Assembly (NCBI GenBank): GCA_903876465.1
Contig: CAIRAF010000023.1
Location: forward strand, 1-8,480
From: an uncultured bacterium
GTDB lineage: Bacteria; Patescibacteriota; Minisyncoccia; Phycocordibacterales; PALSA-1337
Direction: 5' to 3'
Length of the DNA: 8,480 bases
The notes under the pieces are model-generated. The model did no database searches. It worked only from the letters and a program-made list of their open reading frames with translations, and was not told the DNA's origin. Shown here piece after piece: positions 1 through 6,373 of the stretch (positions within the stretch are counted from its first letter, which is position 1; the number at the start of each line of letters is the position of its first letter). Made by a program: the position numbers and the translations under genes.

Positions 1-1
1 C

Positions 2-187
2 ATAGTCGGCAAAGGCAAAGATCTTTATGCCAGTGCCGAAGACAGTGATCTCTACGCAGCCATAGATGCTATGCGTGATGAAATTTTGCGTGAACTTAAA
101 GCAAGTAAAGGCAAACAGCTTTCATTCGTACGACGTGGTGGTGCTCAAGTCAAAGCGATGATGAAGGGCATGTGGCCTTGGAAGTAA
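2..187 (+). CDS. hpf: Ribosome hibernation promoting factor (HPF/RaiA family), 3' end only
   Basis: This is the last 61 codons of a gene that begins before the window, ending at TAA 185-187. The visible protein contains SDLYAAIDAMRDEILREL, which matches the family's second helix, where an acidic stretch and Tyr-Ala-Ala-Ile-Asp precede an amphipathic helix. A basic tail follows (KASKGK, then FVRRGGAQVKAMMKGMWPWK). Family members bind the 30S subunit near the decoding centre and either dimerise or inactivate ribosomes in stationary phase. The tail after the helix is too short for the separate C-terminal dimerisation domain of long HPF, so this looks like a short form with a basic extension. The identification rests on the helix motif alone, because the N-terminal beta sheet lies outside the window. 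Confidence 0.75.
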   Translation: MVGKGKDLYASAEDSDLYAAIDAMRDEILRELKASKGKQLSFVRRGGAQVKAMMKGMWPWK

Positions 188-195
188 GAATTAAA

Positions 196-378
196 ATGAA
201 AAATAGAAAATTTTTTAGTCTGTCTATCAAACAACCAATCAATGCAATCTTGTGTATAATTTTTATGTGCGCATGGTGTCTCTGGGTCGTAGTGTATTAT
301 TTTGCTCACCAGATAACTGTTGTTGATGCCAGCGTAACTGTTCACAATACTCAATTACATCAAGCTTTGACGCAATAG
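196..378 (+). CDS. Possible small single-pass membrane protein, unrecognised
   Basis: This is a 60-codon frame starting at ATG 196, 8 nt after the hpf stop, and ending at TAG 376-378. It has a basic N-terminus (MKNRK), then a strongly hydrophobic stretch at about residues 18-40 (from INAILCII to VVVYYFA, with two Cys and two Trp), then a polar tail of about 20 residues. That layout fits a single membrane helix with the basic end in the cytoplasm. The same frame is open from an earlier ATG at 172, but that start lies inside hpf and adds nothing that looks structured. I see no ribosome binding site and no good promoter, and I do not recognise the family. It fills an otherwise empty gap and ends 12 nt before the convergent fmt stop. 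It may be real or a chance frame in AT-rich DNA. Confidence 0.4.
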   Translation: MKNRKFFSLSIKQPINAILCIIFMCAWCLWVVVYYFAHQITVVDASVTVHNTQLHQALTQ

Positions 379-390
379 GTTGTCTACTAA

Positions 391-1287
391 TTATTTGATA
401 TAACCTCGAATGAAATCATCATAATTCATCTCCTTTTTTCCTTCAGGAATAACTTTTTTGATTATGAGTTTGCCCGAGCTCTTTTCGTCGCTTTCAAATG
501 AAGCTTCGGTTATTTTGACGCGGATTTTTTTACCTTCTTTTTCAATAAAGAAGTAAGCCTGTGGCCATTCATGATAGGCTTGAATTTTTCTGAAGTTTAC
601 ATAAGGATCTCCATTCAAATCAATAAGTCCATCTTCTTTTTTAATCTTCTTTGTATAGGTCGCGTTGGCGTGTTTTTGATCAATAGCAATTAATTTTCCT
701 TCAATCCAACCCGGCAATATTTCTGCTAAAACATGAGCACCTGTTATAGCCATCATTTCTTCAAATTCTTCATAGGTTGGCCATCGAAGTATTTCAATTT
801 TTTTCTGAGCTACTATTGGCCCGTGATCCATTTCACTATCCAATTTCATAATAGTTACCCCAGTATTCTTCGTATCTTCTAATATGGCTGTTGGAAGTGG
901 TGAAGGTCCACGATATTGAGGCAAAAGTGAAGGGTGAATGTTAAGTGTTTTATATTTAGGTATTTTAATTATTTCATCTGGAATAATTTTTCCATAAGAT
1001 GCAACAATAAATAGCTCCATTGCATCTTTGTTTGATTCATCCTTTAATTTTTCTATGAAAGTTGAGTCCAATTCAGCTGGATCTAGGACAGGAACATTAT
1101 GAGAAATAGCCCATTCTTTGACAATGTTAGGTTTTATTTCTAGTTTGCGACCTTGAGGTTTGTCTGGAGTTGTAATTATTAATCTTGGTTTCAAATCAAA
1201 TTTGAGTAATTCGTCCAAGACTATAACTGAAAGTCGTGAACTACCAAAGAAGGTAAATGAAATTTCTTTTTCTTGATCATTGTTCAT
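391..1287 (-). CDS. fmt: Methionyl-tRNA formyltransferase
   Basis: Transfers the formyl group of 10-formyl-tetrahydrofolate to Met-tRNA(fMet), making the initiator tRNA used in bacterial translation. The 298-residue protein, slightly shorter than the usual 310-315, shows the formyltransferase fold. FFGSSRLSVIVLDEL is near the N-terminus, and the folate-site signature NIHPSLLPQYRG is at residues 116-127. The expected catalytic residues are Asn116, His118 and Asp154 (in SEMDHG). The C-terminal tRNA-binding domain is visible as ATYTKKIKKEDGLID (about 209-223) and YHEWPQAYF (about 238-246). The loop after the signature reads GPSPL where many Fmt proteins have GAAPI. The gene starts at ATG 1287, only 13 nt after the def stop, with no Shine-Dalgarno and no convincing promoter of its own. 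It is therefore probably co-transcribed and translationally coupled with def, whose product removes the formyl group this enzyme adds. Confidence 0.95.
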   Translation of the reverse strand: MNNDQEKEISFTFFGSSRLSVIVLDELLKFDLKPRLIITTPDKPQGRKLEIKPNIVKEWAISHNVPVLDPAELDSTFIEKLKDESNKDAMELFIVASYGKIIPDEIIKIPKYKTLNIHPSLLPQYRGPSPLPTAILEDTKNTGVTIMKLDSEMDHGPIVAQKKIEILRWPTYEEFEEMMAITGAHVLAEILPGWIEGKLIAIDQKHANATYTKKIKKEDGLIDLNGDPYVNFRKIQAYHEWPQAYFFIEKEGKKIRVKITEASFESDEKSSGKLIIKKVIPEGKKEMNYDDFIRGYIK

Positions 1288-1300
1288 TGGTTATTTATTT

Positions 1301-1852
1301 TTACTTTCCTTGAGCTTGAGCAATTTCCTCATCTGTCATTTCCCAGACCTGGTCAGCTTTATCAATAAATAGTACACCGTTCAAATGGTCTGTTTCGTGC
1401 TGAAAGATTTGTGCGAGCAGTCCTGAAGCTCCACGAGTAAACTTGTCACCTTTTTCATTCAAGGCTTTGATGGTTGCTTTGGTTGAGCGTGGAACTGTTC
1501 CGTATAACCAGCGAACTGAGAGACAGCCTTCTTCAACAAGTTTTTTCTCTTTTGAAAGTTTGGATATTTTTGGATTAATAAAAATGAGGTCAGAACCATC
1601 GCCTTCATAATTTTTATCAGCCTTTTTTAGCACCTCGCCAGAGACAATAAATATTTGATAAGACACACCTATTTGAGGTGCAGCAATAGCAACACCGTCT
1701 TTTTGGGTTGCCATAGCAACTTTCATATCAGCAATGATTTTCTTAAATTCTGATGTACCAATCATGCCAAGGTCAACCAATTTGGCCTTTTTACGGAGAA
1801 TAGGATCCTTTTGCTGGAGTATATTGGGTAAGGATGAGTTTGATTCAGGCAT
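1301..1852 (-). CDS. def: Peptide deformylase
   Basis: Removes the N-formyl group from the initiator methionine of nascent proteins, using a metal ion. All three family motifs are present: motif I GVAIAAPQ (residues 53-60), motif II EGCLS (108-112) and motif III QHETDHLNG (151-159). The predicted metal ligands are Cys110, His152 and His156, with Glu153 as the catalytic base. Motif I differs from the usual GxGxAAxQ because its second glycine is Ala55. I chose ATG 1852, giving 183 residues. It puts the standard start (LPNILQQKDPILRKKA) near the N-terminus and lies 6 nt after a good -10 box. A longer frame starting at 1978 would run 85 nt into priA and add about 42 unrelated residues, so I rejected it. 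The gene lies 41 nt downstream of priA and 13 nt upstream of fmt. Confidence 0.94.
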   Translation of the reverse strand: MPESNSSLPNILQQKDPILRKKAKLVDLGMIGTSEFKKIIADMKVAMATQKDGVAIAAPQIGVSYQIFIVSGEVLKKADKNYEGDGSDLIFINPKISKLSKEKKLVEEGCLSVRWLYGTVPRSTKATIKALNEKGDKFTRGASGLLAQIFQHETDHLNGVLFIDKADQVWEMTDEEIAQAQGK

Positions 1853-1858
1853 GCGCAA

Positions 1859-1887
1859 ATAGTAGCTATTTTTTGAAGGTTTGGCAA
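1859..1887 (-). promoter_or_regulatory. sigma70-type promoter of def
   Basis: On the minus strand, a -35 box TTGCCA (1887-1882, 5 of 6 consensus bases) is separated by exactly 17 bp from a -10 box TACTAT (1864-1859, 5 of 6). Only 6 nt (1858-1853) separate the -10 box from the def ATG at 1852, so transcription should start at or next to the A of the start codon and give a leaderless mRNA. The -35 box lies inside the last codons of priA. This supports the short def start and suggests def-fmt can be transcribed independently of priA. Confidence 0.65.
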
Positions 1888-1893
1888 TGTTAC

Positions 1894-3891
1894 TTACAAT
1901 AAACTTTCTGGATCTACTTTCACACTGACATGCGGAGGCAATCCTTGTAGTTTTGAAACAAGTTCCATATCGGGCCAATTTTCTGGAACAACTTTGATTA
2001 GTCCGTGAATAATAGAATTACCACGTGAGGCTCCAGTGAATGCTGGAAAAATATCAATTTCATAAGGCTCAATACTCTTTTGAATTTCTGCCATCTCTAG
2101 AGAAATTTTATCTTTTTTTCCTTCTATACTGATCTTTATAAGAGTCATAAATGGAGGATAGCCAAATTGTCTGCGTTCATTAATCGTCTCTCTATGAAAA
2201 TCACTCAAGTTTCCTTTGAGAGCGTATCCAAATACTTTTTCCTCAATACGACGTGTTTGCACAAGGATTGATCGACTAGCTAGTGAACGAAGACGAATAA
2301 GTGTGTACATTATTTTCTCTGGAATTCTAAAGTCAGGCAATGCGAATAGGGAATCCAGTGACACTATAGCGCAGTGATCAACTGTCTCGTGAAGATGAAG
2401 TGAAGCTATCTCAGTTCCAATAAGAATACTTCCTGGTTTTGATCGGAATTTTTCTAAGGTAGCAGTAATCTGTTTATCGGTCTTGGTTATTTCTGCGTCA
2501 ATTTTGAACATTTCAATGTCAGGATATTTTGCTTTAATTTCTTGCTCGACACGATCAAGTCCGATACCAAGAGGTGTGAGTCTCCAACCACCACAGTGAA
2601 TACAGACTTCGTCCGCGCTACGTCGGATGCCACATACATGACACATGAAAAAATTTCGTCCAGTATCTTTGGAAGCATGTAGTACAACTGGTGATTTACA
2701 GGAAGTACAAGAGACTATCGTCTCACAATCATTACAGACGGTCATTGTACCTAGTCCCCGTCGCACAGCGTAAATAAATAGATGGCTACTTTCGTCACGA
2801 TTTTTCTCAATCAATCGTTCAAGTTCTGGTGAAAGAACGTGGAAGGAGTTAGTAGTTAGTAGTTCGGAATTAGAAGCTTGTGATTCCTTTTCTTTGTTTT
2901 CTACTAACTTCTGACTTCTAATTCCTGACTCCTGCGCTCTTTCAGGCACCATATTAATAAGTGTATCTTCTGCGGTAGAAATTGAGCGCCATTTGAAAGG
3001 TGATCCTTGAGATACTTCATTTTTATCTAGACGATTGAGTGTCTCTGTACGTAAAAGACTATCTGCTAGGTATATGTTTTTTCCAGTTTCAAATTTATTT
3101 ATTAATTCAAAAGCTTTACGCAAATCCATATATGGAGCTTTTGGTGATATCCAACCACGTCCGTTCTCGCGCTCAATAACTACAGTTGAGATATCAGTAC
3201 GAGGTAAGAGTGGAAATATGCCTGCTGTAACTATGGCGACAGCATGATCTGTCTTGGCAATCGTTTGCCATGTATCGATAATTTCTTTTTTAGCTAGTTT
3301 ATTGTGAAGAATAAATATATATCCCTCTATACCTTTCTCAAGAAGTTTAAAAACGTTCTTTGCATCTTCGATGGTTGGTGTATGAAAGACAATAGATTTC
3401 TTACGCGCAAATTCTTGGCGAATCAAACTGCGCCATGTGCTTACACGATCATCATCATCACCTTGAACGACATAGACCTCATTTGGTATGACAGCAGAGG
3501 CTGAAATAGGAAACATTGAGGTAGTTGAAGAAGAAGTTGGTGCAACTATCTTGTGGGCATTTTCTAGAAGGATATCTGGAATGAGTGCATCAATAATGGC
3601 ACCGGTATTTGTTGCATAATGTATGGCCAGTGTTCGACAAGCTTGAATGAATGAAGGAGGAAAGAAATTAATGGCTTTTACAGTACCAAGTTTTCGTGTT
3701 TCGAATGGTGCGCTTTTGACTTCGGCTTTGACGTCTGCCACAGCTCGAGAATCAGAAACAATAGCACTGATCGTTTTGGAACGCAGTGGGACTGTTACTA
3801 TGGCACCCACTGGCACATCTGAAGAAGTGAAATATGAAAGGGTTGGAGCCACCTTTTGCCGTGTTAGGGGTATGACGGTAATGAGGTTCAT
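1894..3891 (-). CDS. priA: PriA-like primosomal protein N' with degenerate helicase motifs
   Basis: PriA is the DNA helicase that recognises stalled forks and reloads the replisome. This 665-residue protein aligns by eye along most of the family: an N-terminal fork-binding domain (about 1-105), a RecA-like region (about 135-285), a zinc-binding insert, a second RecA-like region with ILIGTEIAS (489-497) and PDFRIPEK (519-526), and a C-terminal domain with RRQFGYPPFMTLIKI. Four Cys pairs at 386/389, 395/398, 417/420 and 430/433 match the PriA zinc sites. Where Walker A (GxxGSGKT) belongs there is VVQGDDDDRVSTW (141-153). The DEEH box is replaced by IERENGRGW (239-247), the SATPS motif is missing, and QVAGRAGR is replaced by RLRSLASR (533-540). 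ATP-driven unwinding therefore seems lost, and the protein may act as a structural fork-recognition or loading factor. Residues about 320-349 come from a repeat-like insert. The gene heads priA-def-fmt; ATG 3891 lies 6 nt after a -10 box. Confidence 0.88.
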   Translation of the reverse strand: MNLITVIPLTRQKVAPTLSYFTSSDVPVGAIVTVPLRSKTISAIVSDSRAVADVKAEVKSAPFETRKLGTVKAINFFPPSFIQACRTLAIHYATNTGAIIDALIPDILLENAHKIVAPTSSSTTSMFPISASAVIPNEVYVVQGDDDDRVSTWRSLIRQEFARKKSIVFHTPTIEDAKNVFKLLEKGIEGYIFILHNKLAKKEIIDTWQTIAKTDHAVAIVTAGIFPLLPRTDISTVVIERENGRGWISPKAPYMDLRKAFELINKFETGKNIYLADSLLRTETLNRLDKNEVSQGSPFKWRSISTAEDTLINMVPERAQESGIRSQKLVENKEKESQASNSELLTTNSFHVLSPELERLIEKNRDESSHLFIYAVRRGLGTMTVCNDCETIVSCTSCKSPVVLHASKDTGRNFFMCHVCGIRRSADEVCIHCGGWRLTPLGIGLDRVEQEIKAKYPDIEMFKIDAEITKTDKQITATLEKFRSKPGSILIGTEIASLHLHETVDHCAIVSLDSLFALPDFRIPEKIMYTLIRLRSLASRSILVQTRRIEEKVFGYALKGNLSDFHRETINERRQFGYPPFMTLIKISIEGKKDKISLEMAEIQKSIEPYEIDIFPAFTGASRGNSIIHGLIKVVPENWPDMELVSKLQGLPPHVSVKVDPESLL
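2845..2932. repeat. Repeat-like inverted sequence inside priA
   Basis: This low-complexity stretch is rich in short AGTTAG/AGAAGT-like units. It contains a perfect 11-bp inverted repeat, GGAATTAGAAG at 2866-2876 and CTTCTAATTCC at 2915-2925. A second 9-bp pair consists of AGTTAGTAG at 2847-2855 (again at 2854-2862) and CTACTAACT at 2901-2909. The two pairs interleave rather than nest, so they cannot form one simple hairpin. The stretch is translated in frame as about 30 polar residues (roughly 320-349 of PriA), in a linker just before the second helicase half, where the family has no conserved sequence. It looks like a small palindromic element accepted in a coding region, comparable in kind to the rickettsial palindromic elements but not obviously the same family. 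Confidence 0.6.
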
Positions 3892-3897
3892 GGGTTA

Positions 3898-3926
3898 TTT
3901 ATAGTCTATTTGTGGCTATTTGTGAA
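3898..3926 (-). promoter_or_regulatory. sigma70-type promoter of priA
   Basis: Minus strand: -35 box TTCACA (3926-3921, 5 of 6 consensus bases), 17-bp spacer, -10 box TATAAA (3903-3898). The -10 box ends 6 nt (3897-3892) before the priA ATG at 3891, so a leaderless mRNA is predicted. The -35 box is almost exactly the complement of the murA -35 box on the other strand. Confidence 0.65.
3906..3924. repeat. 9-bp direct repeat in the priA/murA promoter region
   Basis: CTATTTGTG occurs at 3906-3914 and again at 3916-3924, a 10-bp period that is close to one turn of the helix. The repeats fill the spacer and -35 region of the priA promoter and reach the murA -35 box. The position suits an operator that could affect both genes, but short repeats in AT-rich DNA can arise by chance. 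Confidence 0.45.
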
Positions 3927-3948
3927 ATGCTTCCAAAACGATTACAAT
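3920..3948 (+). promoter_or_regulatory. sigma70-type promoter of murA
   Basis: Plus strand: -35 box TTGTGA (3920-3925, 4 of 6 consensus bases), 17-bp spacer, -10 box TACAAT (3943-3948, 5 of 6). The murA ATG at 3956 lies 7 nt beyond the -10 box, at the expected transcription start, so the mRNA should be leaderless. This argues against the in-frame GTG at 3950, which would lie upstream of the predicted start of transcription. Confidence 0.65.
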
Positions 3949-3955
3949 AGTGTCC

Positions 3956-5317
3956 ATGTCTCAACAATCATTCAATATCACTGGCCTCGCAGGAGAAAAA
4001 ACACTTACTGGTTCTATTTCCATACAAGGCGCCAAGAATTCAGCCCTCAAAGCCATGGCCGCTGCCATCCTTTTTGATGGTCCAGTGACTCTCGAAAATA
4101 TTCCTGATACTGCTGACGTTGCAACTATGACAGAAGTCTTGACTAAGCTAGGTGCAAAAGTAGAAAAAATTAAAGTTGCTGGTAGCAATTCACAAGAAGT
4201 CGTTGAATCTGTTTTGACTATTGATTCGACCTCAATAACTTCCACTGACGTTGATCCAGATCTCGCCGGTGCTATGCGCGCCTCAGTAGTCTTAACGGGT
4301 CCGCTCCTAGCTCGCTTTGGTAAAGTCTCATTTCCAACTCCTGGAGGTTGCGTCATCGGAGCTCGTCCAATCGACCTTTTCATTGATGGATACAAAAAAA
4401 TGGGTGCTCACGTAGATGAAGATAAATGTACTTATCAAATCACCGCACCAAAGAAACTTCATGAGACTGAGATATTTTTTAATAAACAAACTGTTGGTGG
4501 CACAGAAACCCTCATGATGGCAGCCGTATTAGGTACTGGTACAACTATTCTCAAGAACTGTGCCATGGAGCCAGAAATAGTGAATGTAGCAGAGTGGCTT
4601 AATAATTGCGGAGCTGACATCCGCGGAGTAGGTACACCAACTATGGAAATTACAGGTACAAATGGAAAATTACTTTCAGCAAAGAAGCATCCTTTTGTCA
4701 CTATTCCAGATCGTATTGAAACAGGCAGTTTCTTATTACTCGGCGCTTTGTGTGCTCGCGATCTCACTATTACTGATTGTGAACCAAAACATATAGAGTC
4801 TCTCATTACTTTACTTAAAGATTCTGGAGTACCAATAACAGTCGAGCCAACAACTATTAAAATAGTGAATAATGTTGCACCAAGTTCACTCTTGACTCCT
4901 GTAGCTGATGTTCGTACGCATGAATATCCAGGTTTTCCAACAGACTTACAAGCTCCACTCGTGGCATATCTCACTCAAACAAATGGTGAGAGTAAAGTCT
5001 TTGAAACTATTTATGAAGGACGTTACAAATATGTAGAAGATTTAAATAAAATTGGTGCTCACATAACTTTCCTCAATCCTCGCGAAATAGTTGTTCATGG
5101 TCCAACAGAATTTAAATCATTATCAGAAAAAGATTTGAGTGCAGGAAGTGTTCTTGAGGCGCGCGATATACGTGCAGGCTTCGCTGTTGTCATGGCTGCT
5201 CTAGCTGGAAAGGGGCAATTTACTATTACAAATATTCACCTCATAGATCGTGGTTATGAAAAGTTGGAGCAGAGGTTACAAGCACTTGGTGCAAAGATTG
5301 AAAGGAAGGCGAACTAG
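3956..5317 (+). CDS. murA: UDP-N-acetylglucosamine 1-carboxyvinyltransferase
   Basis: Catalyses the first committed step of peptidoglycan synthesis, transferring enolpyruvate from phosphoenolpyruvate to UDP-GlcNAc in the cytoplasm. The 453-residue protein has the two-domain EPSP-synthase-like fold. Near the N-terminus GAKNSALK carries the substrate-binding Lys-Asn pair. The active-site loop is PGGCVIGARPIDL, with the catalytic Cys (Cys132 from this start) that fosfomycin attacks, so the enzyme should be fosfomycin-sensitive at the residue level. DRIETGSFLLLGAL, then YPGFPTDLQAP with the catalytic Asp, and DIRAGFAVV near the C-terminus are also conserved. The residue after RPIDL is Phe where most MurA proteins have His. 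I chose ATG 3956 over the in-frame GTG at 3950 because of the promoter position. The gene ends 18 nt before mreB, another wall gene, and its last codons contain the mreB -35 box. Confidence 0.96.
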   Translation: MSQQSFNITGLAGEKTLTGSISIQGAKNSALKAMAAAILFDGPVTLENIPDTADVATMTEVLTKLGAKVEKIKVAGSNSQEVVESVLTIDSTSITSTDVDPDLAGAMRASVVLTGPLLARFGKVSFPTPGGCVIGARPIDLFIDGYKKMGAHVDEDKCTYQITAPKKLHETEIFFNKQTVGGTETLMMAAVLGTGTTILKNCAMEPEIVNVAEWLNNCGADIRGVGTPTMEITGTNGKLLSAKKHPFVTIPDRIETGSFLLLGALCARDLTITDCEPKHIESLITLLKDSGVPITVEPTTIKIVNNVAPSSLLTPVADVRTHEYPGFPTDLQAPLVAYLTQTNGESKVFETIYEGRYKYVEDLNKIGAHITFLNPREIVVHGPTEFKSLSEKDLSAGSVLEARDIRAGFAVVMAALAGKGQFTITNIHLIDRGYEKLEQRLQALGAKIERKAN

Positions 5318-5326
5318 TGGTATAGT
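5298..5326 (+). promoter_or_regulatory. Extended -10 promoter of mreB
   Basis: -35 box TTGAAA (5298-5303, 5 of 6 consensus bases), 17-bp spacer, and -10 box TATAGT (5321-5326, 5 of 6) preceded by TGG (5318-5320), which gives an extended -10. The mreB ATG at 5336 follows after 9 nt, so the leader should be only 0-3 nt. The -35 box and most of the spacer lie in the last codons of murA. It is one of the best-matching promoters in the window. Confidence 0.7.
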
Positions 5327-5335
5327 CGCTACCTA

Positions 5336-6349
5336 ATGAGTATATTCTCCCCAAAGCTTGGTATTGACCTTGGTACTGCAAATACCCTTGTTTTTGTACC
5401 TGGAAAGGGAATTGTCCTGAATGAACCTACTGTTGTCGCTATATCTGAAATTGACAAGAAAGTTTTGGCCGTCGGTGTTGAAGCCAAAGAAATGGTTGGA
5501 AGAACTCCGGATACTATCGTGGCTTATCGTCCAATGAAAGATGGTGTCATCGCTGACTATCGAGTTACTGAAGCGATGCTCCGTTACTTTATCGACAAAG
5601 CTCTCGGAAAATTTAATTTATTTAAACCTGATGTTATGGTTTCTGTTCCTGCTGGAGTTACTTCTACTGAACGTCGTGCTGTCATCGAAGCAGCTGTTCG
5701 TGCTGGCGCTAAGAATGCCTACGTTGTTAAAGAACCAATCCTCGCGGCTATCGGTGCAGGTATTCCTATTCATGAAGCAAAAGGTCATATGGTTGTTGAT
5801 ATTGGTGGTGGTACGACTGATGTGGCTGTCATTTCTCTTGGTGGTATTGTTTCTTCTACTTCAGTTAAATGTGCTGGTAATAAAATAGACGGAGCAATTG
5901 CGGATTATGTTAAGAAAACCTTCAACCTCGCTATCGGTGATCATATGGCTGAGAATATTAAAATGAATATCGGTTCAGCTATTCCTCTTGATCAAGAACT
6001 TTCTATGCAGGTCAAGGGTCGTGACTTCATCACAGGTCTTCCACGTTCGACAGAAATTAAGACTAATGAAATTGTTAAAGCTATCACTGCTGAACTTCGT
6101 GACATGATCAAGGCTATCAAAGATGTGTTGCAAGAAACTCCACCAGAGTTGGCCTCTGACATTATTGATCAGGGAATTACTCTAACTGGTGGTTCATCCT
6201 TGTTACGCAATCTTCCTGAACTCGTTTTTCGTCGTACTGGTGTCAAAGCACAGCTTGCTGACGAGCCTTTACTCTGCGTTGTGAAGGGAACTGGTATTGC
6301 TTTGGAGCATCTGGATGTCTATAAGAAGGCGATCGTGGCGAAGCGCTAA
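5336..6349 (+). CDS. mreB: Rod-shape-determining actin homologue MreB
   Basis: Bacterial actin that forms membrane-bound filaments and guides the elongation machinery for peptidoglycan, here directly downstream of murA. The 337-residue length is typical. The actin-fold nucleotide motifs are clear: phosphate 1 GIDLGTANT (residues 9-17), phosphate 2 DIGGGTTDV (155-163) and the adenosine-contacting TGGSSLLRNL (284-293). The MreB signatures YRPMKDGVIADY (64-75), VSVPAGVTSTERRAV (102-116) and GDHMAENIKMNIGSA (201-215) are intact. MreC, MreD and RodA, often next to MreB, do not follow in this window. ATG 5336 is the first start of the frame and sits 9 nt after an extended -10 promoter; no Shine-Dalgarno is visible. 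No residue that I would expect to be essential is missing. Confidence 0.97.
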   Translation: MSIFSPKLGIDLGTANTLVFVPGKGIVLNEPTVVAISEIDKKVLAVGVEAKEMVGRTPDTIVAYRPMKDGVIADYRVTEAMLRYFIDKALGKFNLFKPDVMVSVPAGVTSTERRAVIEAAVRAGAKNAYVVKEPILAAIGAGIPIHEAKGHMVVDIGGGTTDVAVISLGGIVSSTSVKCAGNKIDGAIADYVKKTFNLAIGDHMAENIKMNIGSAIPLDQELSMQVKGRDFITGLPRSTEIKTNEIVKAITAELRDMIKAIKDVLQETPPELASDIIDQGITLTGGSSLLRNLPELVFRRTGVKAQLADEPLLCVVKGTGIALEHLDVYKKAIVAKR

Positions 6350-6364
6350 GTCGATTTGAGCCTA

Positions 6365-6373
6365 TGTTAGAAT
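6365..6373 (+). promoter_or_regulatory. Extended -10 promoter of the delta' gene
   Basis: TGT followed by TAGAAT (6368-6373, 5 of 6 consensus bases) makes an extended -10 box. No recognisable -35 box is found at 16-18 bp. Six nt (6374-6379) separate it from ATG 6380, predicting a leaderless mRNA. The AGGG at 6374-6377 is too close to the ATG to act as a Shine-Dalgarno. Confidence 0.55.

Noticed and set aside
255..260. TATAAT within the small frame after hpf as a promoter
   Set aside because: A perfect -10 hexamer, but there is no -35 box at 16-18 bp, no TGn extension, and no gene start downstream on that strand.
145..354. A 69-codon minus-strand frame across hpf and the following gap
   Set aside because: It runs antisense to the end of hpf, has no family features and no start signal; a shadow frame.
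1853..1978. An N-terminal extension of def starting at ATG 1978
   Set aside because: It overlaps the priA coding end by 85 nt, adds residues with no likeness to deformylases, and lies upstream of the predicted promoter and transcription start.
3950..3955. GTG at 3950 as the murA start
   Set aside because: It lies between the -10 box and the expected transcription start, while ATG 3956 coincides with that start.
3961..4974. Long minus-strand frames (144 and 171 codons) inside murA
   Set aside because: Composition effects opposite a well-conserved gene; no motifs, no promoter, and antisense to functional murA motifs.
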